A DNA stretch of 11,263 nt from Acetatifactor sp. (GCA_016303085.1 JAEDMI010000070.1:1-11263); one strand, 5' to 3'. Positions 1 through 6,237 are shown, numbered from the stretch's first letter. Numbers and translations are program-made. Notes: generated by a model not told the origin, from the letters alone.

Positions 1-811
1 CTATTTCCAAAAGTTTTGCGGTAATGGATTCCAAATGCTTCGGAATCACATTCTTCACAGTCACGTCACCCTTTGTCACCGCGGCTGCAAACATAAAGGT
101 TCCTGCCTCAATCTGGTCGGGAATAACAGTGTACTCTGTTCCATGCAGCTTTGTTACACCCTTGATACGAATCACATCTGTTCCGGCGCCTTTAATATTT
201 GCGCCCATGCTGTTCAGGAAATTCGCCAAGTCTACCACATGGGGCTCCTTAGCGGCATTCTCAATAATCGTCATCCCTTCAGCCATAGTGGCTGCCATCA
301 TGACATTAATGGTAGCGCCCACGCTGGACACATCCATATAAATGTGATTTCCTACAAGTCGCTCTGCCTTTGCCTTGATAAGTCCGTGCTCGATTGTCAC
401 CGTAGCACCCAGCGCCCGAAATCCTTTAATATGCTGATCAATGGGACGCGAACCTATATCACAGCCTCCCGGGAGCACAACCTCCGCATGCTTATATTTC
501 CCGAGCAAAGCACCCACCAGGTAATATGAAGACCTGATTTTTTTCAATGCTTCATCTTCCAGCACCAAATTGCTGATGTTTCCGGCATTCAATACTGCTT
601 TATGCCTGTCTGTCCGTTTCACACAGACACCGATGTTTTCCATGGCTTCCAGAAGCACGTTGATATCCCTTACATCCGGCATGTTTTCAATATATATTGT
701 CTCATCCGTCATAGTGGACGCAGCAAGAATAGGAAGCGCCGCATTCTTCGCGCCTCCTATTTCCACATCACCCACTAACGGATTACCGCCTTTGATTGCG
801 TATTGTTCCAT
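1..811 (-). CDS. murA: UDP-N-acetylglucosamine 1-carboxyvinyltransferase (MurA), 3' end outside window
   Basis: MurA transfers the enolpyruvyl group of PEP to UDP-GlcNAc in the cytoplasm, the first committed step of peptidoglycan synthesis. The frame opens at ATG 811-809 (MEQYAIKGGNPLVGDVEIG) and stays open through position 1, giving about 270 of the usual 415-430 residues. Visible hallmarks are GGAKNAALP at residues 19-27, with the substrate-contacting Lys22 and Asn23, and the mobile-loop motif LPGGCDIGSRPID with Cys117 (codon 463-461). That Cys aligns with the catalytic, fosfomycin-targeted Cys115 of E. coli, so a Cys-to-Asp resistant form is ruled out. The catalytic Asp and C-terminal Arg lie outside the window. 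An AGAGG ribosome binding site precedes the ATG by about 9 nt. The gene has its own strong promoter downstream of the M23 peptidase gene. Firmicutes often carry two paralogues (murA1/murA2); which one this is cannot be told here. Confidence 0.95.
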   Translation of the reverse strand, partial: MEQYAIKGGNPLVGDVEIGGAKNAALPILAASTMTDETIYIENMPDVRDINVLLEAMENIGVCVKRTDRHKAVLNAGNISNLVLEDEALKKIRSSYYLVGALLGKYKHAEVVLPGGCDIGSRPIDQHIKGFRALGATVTIEHGLIKAKAERLVGNHIYMDVSSVGATINVMMAATMAEGMTIIENAAKEPHVVDLANFLNSMGANIKGAGTDVIRIKGVTKLHGTEYTVIPDQIEAGTFMFAAAVTKGDVTVKNVIPKHLESITAKLLEI

Positions 812-853
812 CTATCTATACCTCTGTCTAAGGTCGACATTCAATTTTTGAAA

Positions 854-876
854 AACCTTAATATTTTCTTAAGGTT
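854..876 (-). promoter_or_regulatory. 8-bp inverted repeat at the predicted murA transcription start
   Basis: AACCTTAA and TTAAGGTT form perfect 8-bp arms (854-861 and 869-876) around a 7-nt spacer. The repeat begins 1-2 bp downstream of the murA -10 and covers the predicted start site. It could be a repressor operator, or a 5'-terminal stem-loop protecting the murA mRNA. A short T-run follows on the minus strand, so a weak terminator for the upstream peptidase gene is also possible, but the stem is AT-rich. Confidence 0.45.
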
Positions 877-877
877 G

Positions 878-906
878 ATTTTACCATAAAACAATGTGCT
901 TGTAAA
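878..906 (-). promoter_or_regulatory. murA sigma-A promoter with extended -10
   Basis: On the minus strand, TTTACA (906-901; 5/6 to consensus) and TAAAAT (883-878; 5/6) are separated by exactly 17 nt, and TGG before the -10 makes it an extended -10 (TATGGTAAAAT). Transcription should start near 871, about 60 nt before the murA ATG. It lies between the peptidase stop at 935 and murA, so murA can be transcribed independently. Confidence 0.75.
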
Positions 907-934
907 CCGAACGCACATTCCCCTGTTATCCCGC

Positions 935-2512
935 CTATCTGGGCACATATTTGAAGGGGTCTACCTGTACGCCGTTTACCAGTATCTCAAAGTGCAGATG
1001 GGGACCCGTGCTGACACCTGTGTTTCCGCTCAGCGCAATCTTATCGCCCTGCTTCACACTCTGTCCCACAGAAACAAGTACTTTGCTCAGATGTGCGTAC
1101 CTGGTCTGCTTGCCATCCTCATGGTTGATATAAATCACATAGCCGTAGCCGCTTCCCCAACCTGCTTTTGCCACCGTACCTCCACAGGAAGCATAGACGG
1201 GTGTTCCCGTAGGAGTTGCCCAGTCTACACCCTTATGGTAGGTGCTGGCTCCCTTCTTAGGTGCTTTACGTTTTCCGAAGTTAGAGGTTACGCGCCCGCC
1301 GGAAATAGGTTTAATATAGGTAGGCGGTATCTTGGTTCCCCGCTTCATAATCTTGGGAACCGCCTCCATGACAATTTCTTCCTTCAGTATCTCTCTGGAA
1401 ACTTCCTTGTCGTTGACAAAGGAGACATCCGCCACTACCTTGCGGAAACCGGCAGATGGCTGCTGAAGAATTTCCGTTTTTGTGGTATACCAATCGTCCA
1501 CATTAATTATAACAACTTCAGCATCATAAATCTCTTCATAGTAATTCTGTTCCACCCTGGTAACGGAAAGTATCGGCTCCGGTACCGTAATCACCAGTTC
1601 CTGACCGATATGCAGGGTTGTAGTCTCATCAATAAGACTATCGTTCATCTCAACAATCTTGTCTATGGGAATATTTACCTTAATTGCGATTTCGGACAGA
1701 GTATCTCCCTGCACCACCTCATAGACGCTTGCGGTTTCCTGCTCCATGATGACGAGATTAACGGCTTCCTCCAGAGAAGTAAGCCTGTTTTCCGGAAGAT
1801 ATGCTTCCACAACCTCCACCTTCTCAGCAAAATCCATAGACATAATTCCCAGTTCATAGTCCTCAAAGCCCGCCTCGGGCAGTAAATCCTCATCCTGTCT
1901 CATTTCCCAAAGTGCGCTCGCCACACCGCCCCGGGAATAATCTTTTTCCGGTATGTTCTCCTGAAGTGCAGTCTCAATCACGCTGGTAGCCAGCACGCTG
2001 AACTCTCTGTCCGTATCATAGACCAGCTCCACCGAAAACTTTCCCTCGCTGTCGTACTTGTCAATGGCAGATTGCAACAGTTGTACCACCTCATCCAGGC
2101 TGGCCAGGTTGATGATAAAATCGTTTATTTTCAAGGTATAAGAGCGATACATGGTTTGTATAATGCCTCCGCGAAGCACCGTCTCCATTTTATCGCGTAT
2201 ATCCTTCTCGTCATCTACCACACCCCACAGCACTTCTTCACCCTGTACTGCCAGTTCAGCTTCCATCAATACCAGTTCATCACTCCCGGACGCAATGTTC
2301 CTCCGGGCTTCAATCAATATCCGCTCAGCGCTTTCTCTGTCTCCTACAATTCCCACTTCCTGCCCGTTCAGCAAAACATGGAAAAAATTCTCCCCGGTCT
2401 TTTCAAAGGGTATATAACCCTTTACGAACAGCAGACAGACAAACAAGGTGAACAGTGTAGTTTTAATATATGTAAACCTGTACTTTTTATGATTGCTCTT
2501 TCTCTTTTTCAT
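935..2512 (-). CDS. Membrane-anchored M23 metallopeptidase with LysM and G5 domains
   Basis: This 525-aa protein is probably a cell-wall hydrolase cleaving peptidoglycan cross-bridges or stem peptides outside the membrane. A basic N-terminus (MKKRKSNHKKYR) is followed by a hydrophobic segment at about residues 14-32, a signal anchor without an obvious cleavage site. A low-similarity region leads to a LysM domain (about 262-310, YEVVQGDTLSEIA), a G5-like domain (about 313-393) and a C-terminal M23/LytM domain (about 402-521). Expected Zn ligands are all present: His426 and Asp430 in HKGVD and His507 in HLHF, with catalytic His474 (YAHLS) and His505, so it should be active. The order LysM-G5-M23 is common in clostridial wall peptidases. 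It has its own promoter, divergent from the polymerase gene, and a modest GGAAG ribosome binding site. It lies upstream of murA, so wall synthesis and remodelling genes are adjacent. Confidence 0.9.
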   Translation of the reverse strand: MKKRKSNHKKYRFTYIKTTLFTLFVCLLFVKGYIPFEKTGENFFHVLLNGQEVGIVGDRESAERILIEARRNIASGSDELVLMEAELAVQGEEVLWGVVDDEKDIRDKMETVLRGGIIQTMYRSYTLKINDFIINLASLDEVVQLLQSAIDKYDSEGKFSVELVYDTDREFSVLATSVIETALQENIPEKDYSRGGVASALWEMRQDEDLLPEAGFEDYELGIMSMDFAEKVEVVEAYLPENRLTSLEEAVNLVIMEQETASVYEVVQGDTLSEIAIKVNIPIDKIVEMNDSLIDETTTLHIGQELVITVPEPILSVTRVEQNYYEEIYDAEVVIINVDDWYTTKTEILQQPSAGFRKVVADVSFVNDKEVSREILKEEIVMEAVPKIMKRGTKIPPTYIKPISGGRVTSNFGKRKAPKKGASTYHKGVDWATPTGTPVYASCGGTVAKAGWGSGYGYVIYINHEDGKQTRYAHLSKVLVSVGQSVKQGDKIALSGNTGVSTGPHLHFEILVNGVQVDPFKYVPR

Positions 2513-2551
2513 CGTTCTTCCACTATGAGTTAATAATTTTGTAACAAAGTT

Positions 2552-2580
2552 ATTCTAACAGCATTTTCGGGGCTTGTAAA
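2552..2580 (-). promoter_or_regulatory. Promoter of the M23 peptidase gene
   Basis: On the minus strand, TTTACA (2580-2575) and TAGAAT (2557-2552) are 17 nt apart, each 5/6 to the sigma-A consensus. The start site would be near 2545, giving a leader of about 33 nt. The -35 hexamer overlaps, on the opposite strand, the -35 of the polymerase gene promoter. Confidence 0.7.
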
Positions 2581-2602
2581 GTCAGTTTTCAAAGGATATA
2601 GT
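2574..2602 (+). promoter_or_regulatory. Promoter of the Y-family polymerase gene
   Basis: TTGTAA (2574-2579; 4/6) and TATAGT (2597-2602; 5/6) are 17 nt apart on the plus strand, placing transcription start near 2609 and a leader of about 30 nt before ATG 2640. No GAAC-N4-GTTC-like LexA palindrome is visible between the two divergent genes, so SOS control is not apparent from the sequence. Confidence 0.55.
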
Positions 2603-2639
2603 AAATATAACAACAATGATGCAATTCCCGGAGGTGCCT

Positions 2640-3860
2640 ATGGACAGCCGTATCATTTTTCATATTGATGTGAATTCCGCCTTCTTGAGCTGGTCCGCAC
2701 TGGCGCAGCTGGAAGCCGGCAGCGAAACCGATTTGCGTCTGATTCCGTCTATTGTGGGTGGCGACATGAGCACACGCCACGGTGTAGTACTGGCAAAATC
2801 CATACCCGCAAAACGCTTCGGCATCACCACGGGTGAACCTGTTGTCAACGCATTCCGAAAATGTCCCTCTCTGGTCACAGTGGCTCCCGATCAAGAACTG
2901 TATCACCGCCGCAGCCGGGAACTGATGGACTACTTAAGCAGCATCTGCCCCGACATAGAACAGGTCAGTATTGACGAATGCTATATGGATTATTCCCCTA
3001 TTGCCTCAAAATATTCATCACCGGAGCAGGCTGCAGTATTCATTAAGGACACCGTCTGTAAAAAATTCGGCTTCACCGTAAATGTCGGAATTTCCGACAG
3101 AAAAGTACTGGCAAAAATGGCATCCGATTTCGAGAAGCCGAATCTGGTACACACTCTTTATGTCCGTGAAATCAAAGATAAGCTTTGGCCGCTTCCCGTG
3201 TCCAGGCTCTTTCTCTGCGGTCGCTCCAGTGTAGATACGCTGCATAAGTTGGGGATTCTCACCATAGGCGACCTGGCTCAGGCAACCCCCTCCATTCTCG
3301 CATCCCACATGAAAAGCCACGGCATAATGCTTTGGAACTACGCCAATGGCATAGACAACTCCTCTGTGCTTTCCGAACCTGCCGAAATGAAGGGCATCGG
3401 CAATTCCACCACCCTGACCGCCGATGCCGTTACAAGAGATGCCGCTGCAAAAATTCTTCTGGAATTGTCGGAATCCGTAGGCAGACGCCTCCGCGCCTCA
3501 CACTGCAAGGCCGGTCTTGTATGCACGGAAATAAAATACAATACCTTTCAATCTGTGTCTCATCAGATGATGCTGAATCAGTCTACCGCTTCCACAGATG
3601 TCATTTATCAGACAGCTTGCATCCTGTTTGATGAACTGTGGAACGGTACACCCATACGCCTTCTGGGGATTCGCACCGGTAAGTTGTCCGAAGAGAACGA
3701 GCCTGTGCAGCTCAGTCTCTTTGACTATTCCTCCCCCGTCTCCGAGAAACAGCAAAAGTTGGATGCGGCACTGGATAAAATTCGTGGGAAATACGGTGAT
3801 AATGCCATAAAAAGGGGAAGCCTTTTAAGCTCCCCCCGCGACGGCGCAGACAATTTATGA
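2640..3860 (+). CDS. Y-family translesion DNA polymerase (DinB/Pol IV-like)
   Basis: A 406-aa Y-family polymerase for error-prone synthesis past DNA lesions. I chose ATG 2640 (MDSRIIFHIDVNSAF) because GGAGGTG at 2630-2636 precedes it by a proper 5-nt gap; the upstream in-frame ATGs at 2616 and 2619 have no ribosome binding site and sit just after the predicted transcription start. Metal-binding Asp9 (HIDVN) and Asp112-Glu113 (SIDE) are present, and Phe14 occupies the steric-gate position. The palm and fingers (about 1-165) are followed by the thumb (about 170-235), the little finger (about 245-350) and a textbook beta-clamp motif QLSLF at 357-361. Length fits the family (350-420). The HIDVNSAF and VVLAKSIPAKRFG wording is closer to Gram-positive DinB/UvrX-type enzymes than to E. 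coli DinB, so I withhold a symbol. It converges with the flavin reductase gene, with only 6 nt between stop codons. Confidence 0.93.
   Translation: MDSRIIFHIDVNSAFLSWSALAQLEAGSETDLRLIPSIVGGDMSTRHGVVLAKSIPAKRFGITTGEPVVNAFRKCPSLVTVAPDQELYHRRSRELMDYLSSICPDIEQVSIDECYMDYSPIASKYSSPEQAAVFIKDTVCKKFGFTVNVGISDRKVLAKMASDFEKPNLVHTLYVREIKDKLWPLPVSRLFLCGRSSVDTLHKLGILTIGDLAQATPSILASHMKSHGIMLWNYANGIDNSSVLSEPAEMKGIGNSTTLTADAVTRDAAAKILLELSESVGRRLRASHCKAGLVCTEIKYNTFQSVSHQMMLNQSTASTDVIYQTACILFDELWNGTPIRLLGIRTGKLSEENEPVQLSLFDYSSPVSEKQQKLDAALDKIRGKYGDNAIKRGSLLSSPRDGADNL
3809..3835 (-). terminator. Intrinsic terminator of the flavin reductase operon, inside the polymerase gene
   Basis: Read on the minus strand, GGGGAGC (3835-3829) pairs with GCTTCCCC (3821-3814) with one bulged T, closing a 7-nt loop, and TTTTT (3813-3809) follows directly. 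It lies about 30 nt past the flavin reductase stop, within the last codons of the opposing polymerase gene. On the plus strand no T-run follows, so it is directional. No convincing terminator is visible for the polymerase gene itself. Confidence 0.65.
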
Positions 3861-3866
3861 AAAGGA

Positions 3867-4454
3867 TCACTTTCCTTGCGATTCTTCTCTTTTCACACTT
3901 TTCACACTGTACCCGAAGGAGCCCAGCTGCTCTCCGCAGACAAGGTATGCTCCATGGGAATATACGATAGGTTCTGCTTTTTCCAGATGAAACTTGTGTT
4001 GTTCATCCATATATTTTTCATCTGCATGGACAGCCACAACATCCGCAATAAACATATCGTGAGAACCCAATGGCATAATCCGGCGAACCTTGCACTCGAT
4101 ATTTACCGGGCTCTCTCCGATTAACGGCGCCTTCACCTGTTCTCCCGGAAGAGGTGTCAAGTTCATCTCCTTAAATTTATCCACATCCCGCCCGCTTTTT
4201 ATACCACAGTAATCCGTAGCATAAGCAAGCTCCTTCGTTGTCAGATTAATGACGAACTCACCTGTATCCTTCAGTATAGGATAGGAATATCTTTCAGGGC
4301 GCACCGAAATGCTGACCATAGGAGGATTTGTACAGATTGTCCCCGCCCATGCAATGGTAATAATATTCGGCTTTCCGTCCCTGTCAGCCAGACTTACCAT
4401 CACTACAGGCAGCGGATACAGCATATTGCCCGGTTTCCAAAGTTGCTTTGCCAT
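3867..4454 (-). CDS. Flavin reductase-like FMN-binding split-barrel protein
   Basis: A 195-aa protein matching the flavin reductase-like domain (HpaC/flavoredoxin fold), which binds FMN and passes electrons from NAD(P)H or a partner protein; the actual substrate cannot be inferred. The domain spans nearly the whole length. Visible family features are NIITIAWAG at residues 30-38 in the FMN-binding region, the NPPMVSISVRPERYSY stretch (43-58), GSHDMFIADVVAVHAD (130-145) and the C-terminal YLVCGEQLGSFGYS. There is no signal peptide, so it is cytoplasmic. AAGAGGT (4467-4461) lies 6 nt before the ATG and sits in the 16-nt gap behind the coiled-coil gene, so the two are probably one operon. Anaerobes carry many such proteins as electron-transfer or redox-defence components. 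Confidence 0.88.
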   Translation of the reverse strand: MAKQLWKPGNMLYPLPVVMVSLADRDGKPNIITIAWAGTICTNPPMVSISVRPERYSYPILKDTGEFVINLTTKELAYATDYCGIKSGRDVDKFKEMNLTPLPGEQVKAPLIGESPVNIECKVRRIMPLGSHDMFIADVVAVHADEKYMDEQHKFHLEKAEPIVYSHGAYLVCGEQLGSFGYSVKSVKREESQGK

Positions 4455-4470
4455 TACAACACCTCTTAAT

Positions 4471-5094
4471 TTAAAAAAGCTGAATATTCAGCGCATTCAA
4501 TATCTGTAAAACAACACCTGCAAGAGAGAATACCAGTGCAGCAACGGATATACCCAGAATCGCACTCACCTTGCCGCCCAAAGCATTTACTGTCTTAGAA
4601 ACATTTTCGGCTGCTTCCGTCTGCTTCCCGCTTTCCTCAACTACAACAGCCTGCACATTGCGGTATACCTTTACACACTCTTTGTGTGTATTTTCGTCCA
4701 CAGCTGCAAATTTTTCTGCCAATCCCTCCTCGGAAAGCGAACTAAGCTGACGGCTGACTTCCTCCAGCTTCTTACCCATTTCGGTTTCCAAGTGTTCCAG
4801 TCTCTCGGTAAGCTGTCCGCTCACCTGTTCCAGCCCCGCGTTATTCTGCTGAATCGCCTGAATCTTTCCGATTGCTTCCTCAGTAATGCGATGGATATCC
4901 TCACTGCCTGCCTCCGCATTTTGAAGTGCGGCTGTTCCCTCTTCAATCAATTTCTGCAGTTTAGTCAGGCAGTCATTGTATTCCGCTATCTGATTCTTTA
5001 GCTTATTCATCTCCTCAGCATCCGCTGCCGCATTTGCTCTGATAATTTCCTGTGCGTTCAATTTTTGTGCCAGTTTGTCCATAAACATGTCCAT
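4471..5094 (-). CDS. Tail-anchored coiled-coil protein of unknown function
   Basis: I recognise no characterised family. The 207-aa product has a charged N-terminus (MDMFMDKLAQKLNAQ), a long heptad-like region rich in Glu, Lys, Gln and Leu (about 20-165) predicted to be coiled coil, and a single hydrophobic segment (about 176-198, ending VVLQILNALNIQLF) right at the C-terminus. It lacks a signal peptide, so it should be a tail-anchored membrane protein with its coil in the cytoplasm. The layout resembles scaffolds or chemoreceptor-like coils but no signalling tip motif is evident. GGAGG precedes the ATG by 7 nt, which fixes the start. It has its own promoter and is followed 16 nt later by the flavin reductase gene, suggesting joint transcription. 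Similar short MDxFMDKLAQKL proteins seem to be common in Lachnospiraceae, though that is from memory. Confidence 0.8.
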   Translation of the reverse strand: MDMFMDKLAQKLNAQEIIRANAAADAEEMNKLKNQIAEYNDCLTKLQKLIEEGTAALQNAEAGSEDIHRITEEAIGKIQAIQQNNAGLEQVSGQLTERLEHLETEMGKKLEEVSRQLSSLSEEGLAEKFAAVDENTHKECVKVYRNVQAVVVEESGKQTEAAENVSKTVNALGGKVSAILGISVAALVFSLAGVVLQILNALNIQLF

Positions 5095-5172
5095 CTGTGT
5101 TCCTCCGAAGTCGCCGGTTCCCCGGACATCTGTATTGTATTCTGTTGCGTTCTGTATTGATATCTTTCTCTT

Positions 5173-5201
5173 ATTCTATCATTTTTTCCGTCATATTACA
5201 A
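5173..5201 (-). promoter_or_regulatory. Promoter of the coiled-coil/flavin reductase operon
   Basis: On the minus strand, TTGTAA (5201-5196; 4/6) and TAGAAT (5178-5173; 5/6) are 17 nt apart, giving a start near 5166 and a leader of about 70 nt. The 11-bp-phased repeat array begins about 75 bp upstream of this -35, so the regulator bound there could also act on this operon. Confidence 0.55.
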
Positions 5202-5274
5202 CTCAAAGTCAACCGAATAAACTTTTGTGCAAATTGTACATTTGTTTATTCTCCTTTTTAAAGTTTTTGTAACA

Positions 5275-5328
5275 TTCACCAACTATTTACATCGTGTTCA
5301 TACTTTGTTCATAATTAATTGCTATACT
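5275..5328 (+). promoter_or_regulatory. PhoB/PhoP-like tandem-repeat promoter for a putative small RNA
   Basis: Four half-sites lie in the same orientation with an exact 11-bp period: TTCACC (5275), TTTACA (5286), TTCATA (5297) and TTCATA (5308), each separated by 5 nt. The last two extend to a perfect 8-bp repeat, TGTTCATA. A -10 element TATACT (5323-5328) follows 9 nt later with no separate good -35. Known PhoP boxes of Bacillus (TTxACA-N5 repeats) and PhoB boxes of E. coli have this geometry. The specific regulator is inference; other OmpR-family regulators also bind 11-bp direct repeats. Predicted start is near 5335. Confidence 0.55.
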
Positions 5329-5334
5329 TTACTT

Positions 5335-5502
5335 ACATTAAGCGAAGCGATTAAGATAAATTTTTTCATAATAGCCCAGGTGCTGAAAAGTGCCTGGGCA
5401 CTCCTCATTTTACGGGATTTATGATTTACCGGCTGTGGACAGCCCATATTGCTGTTGCTACTAAAAAAGAGACTCTGCAGTATACTGCCGGTCTCTTTTT
5501 TT
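5335..5502 (+). ncRNA. Putative structured small RNA, about 170 nt
   Basis: No convincing reading frame exists here, but the plus strand carries a full transcription-unit signature: the phased-repeat promoter, two hairpins and an intrinsic terminator. Hairpin 1 (5374-5399) has an 11-bp stem, with two G-U wobbles in the RNA, capped by GAAA, a GNRA tetraloop only on this strand. CTCCTC (5401-5406) follows in a stretch predicted unpaired and could pair with Shine-Dalgarno sequences. Hairpin 2 (5431-5444) is GGCTG-TGGA-CAGCC. The terminator stem then ends in seven T. I cannot match it to a known RNA family (not SRP RNA, and no 6S or GEMM pattern recognised). The 5' end is estimated from the -10. 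The alternative is spacer DNA with the terminator serving only the opposing alarmone synthetase gene. Confidence 0.45.
5463..5502. terminator. Strong bidirectional intrinsic terminator
   Basis: AAAAAAGAGAC (5463-5473) and GTCTCTTTTTT (5491-5501) form a perfect 11-bp stem, and the palindrome GCAGTATACTGC (5477-5488) extends it inward past a small internal loop. T-runs occur on both strands (7 on plus, 6 on minus). On the minus strand it lies just past the alarmone synthetase stop at 5509; on the plus strand it would end the putative small RNA. Confidence 0.85.
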
Positions 5503-5508
5503 GCCGTT

Positions 5509-6165
5509 CTACATGTCCTCGTCCTTTTCTCTCTCCCGGCTGATTGCCAGAATTTCTTCATTCAGCGACAGCATCCTCGCGTCCAAATCGGATACCATTT
5601 TGGCACATTCCACCAGCTCGCTCTTAATGTGCTCCGGCGCATCTCCCTCAAATTTATAGTGAATCTTATGCTCCAGGCTTGCCCAGAAATCCATGGCTAC
5701 CGTTCTGATTTGTATTTCCACCTTCGTGTCTACCGTTCTGTCGGACAAATATACAGGTACGGTCACAATCATATGATAGCTTTTGTATCCGCTGGCCTTG
5801 GGGAAGGTAATGTAGTCCTTCACTGCAATCACCTTGATGTCCCTCTGTTCACTGATCATATCCGCAATGCGGTAGATATCCGAGGTAAAGGAACAAATAA
5901 TGCGGATACCTGCGATGTCGTTTATGTACTTTACCATATTGTCTATGGTGGACTCATAGCCGTTCCTCTTCAGCTTTTTTACGATGCTCTCGGGGGTTTT
6001 GATGCGGGCCTTGATATGCTCAATAGGATTGTACTGATGTACATGTTGAAATTCATCATTGAGTATTTCCATCTTTGTCTCAATCTGCCGGAGTGCCGCA
6101 CTGTAAATCAGCGTTACCTCTTTCCAGCTGTCGATTCCCTCTCCGTTGTCTGCCTTCAGTTCCAT
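5509..6165 (-). CDS. Small alarmone synthetase (GTP pyrophosphokinase, RelQ/YjbM-type)
   Basis: This single-domain RelA/SpoT synthetase of 218 aa would transfer pyrophosphate from ATP to GDP or GTP to make (p)ppGpp, the stringent-response signal. I place the start at ATG 6165 (MELKADNGEGIDSW) because AAGGAG at 6176-6171 is 5 nt upstream. The in-frame ATG at 6276 overlaps the -10 of the promoter and so cannot be in the mRNA. Motifs in order are KARIKTPESIVKKL (52-65), DIAGIRIIC (83-91), KASGYKSYHMI (123-133) and VEIQIRTVAMDFWASLEHK (149-167), with Glu150 the expected catalytic acid. No HD hydrolase, TGS or ACT domain is present and the length matches small alarmone synthetases. In this class activity is often set by transcription and allostery. 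It is divergent from the 88-aa gene and ends at a strong terminator. Confidence 0.92.
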   Translation of the reverse strand: MELKADNGEGIDSWKEVTLIYSAALRQIETKMEILNDEFQHVHQYNPIEHIKARIKTPESIVKKLKRNGYESTIDNMVKYINDIAGIRIICSFTSDIYRIADMISEQRDIKVIAVKDYITFPKASGYKSYHMIVTVPVYLSDRTVDTKVEIQIRTVAMDFWASLEHKIHYKFEGDAPEHIKSELVECAKMVSDLDARMLSLNEEILAISREREKDEDM

Positions 6166-6187
6166 TCTTACTCCTTCATCAAGTCGC

Positions 6188-6237
6188 TCGGTTGTCTGCT
6201 CTGCAGACTGTTTACTCGTTATCGCGATGAAAACCGA
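6188..6237 (-). promoter_or_regulatory. Structured 5' leader of the alarmone synthetase mRNA
   Basis: The leader runs about 100 nt from the predicted start (near 6268) to the ATG. It contains a perfect hairpin, GTCTGC-AGA-GCAGAC (6208-6194), directly stacked inside a 6-bp closing stem TCGGTT/AACCGA (6237-6232 with 6193-6188), leaving about 23 nt of further loop. The element ends about 12 nt before the ribosome binding site. It does not match a riboswitch I recognise, and a regulatory role is inference. Confidence 0.4.

Noticed and set aside
845..877. Intrinsic terminator after the M23 peptidase gene
   Set aside because: The stem is almost all A-T and lies downstream of a strong murA promoter, so a start-site operator or leader hairpin fits better; weak termination is not excluded.
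896..1885. 329-codon open frame on the plus strand opposite the M23 peptidase
   Set aside because: It lies wholly antisense to a gene with clear LysM, G5 and M23 motifs, has no ribosome binding site and shows no family resemblance.
2616..2639. Eight-residue N-terminal extension (MMQFPEVP) of the polymerase
   Set aside because: No ribosome binding site before ATG 2616 or 2619; the extension itself contains the GGAGGTG site for ATG 2640.
2513..2639. LexA/SOS box controlling the polymerase gene
   Set aside because: I looked for a GAAC-N4-GTTC-type palindrome between the divergent genes and found none.
5421..5543. 40-codon frame (MIYRLWTAHIAVATKK...) within the putative small RNA
   Set aside because: Only a weak ribosome binding site, and its stop lies beyond the terminator T-run, so the mRNA would end before translation could finish.
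5322..5561. 79-codon minus-strand frame across the terminator
   Set aside because: It crosses the strong bidirectional terminator and overlaps the end of the alarmone synthetase gene in another frame; no ribosome binding site or homology seen.
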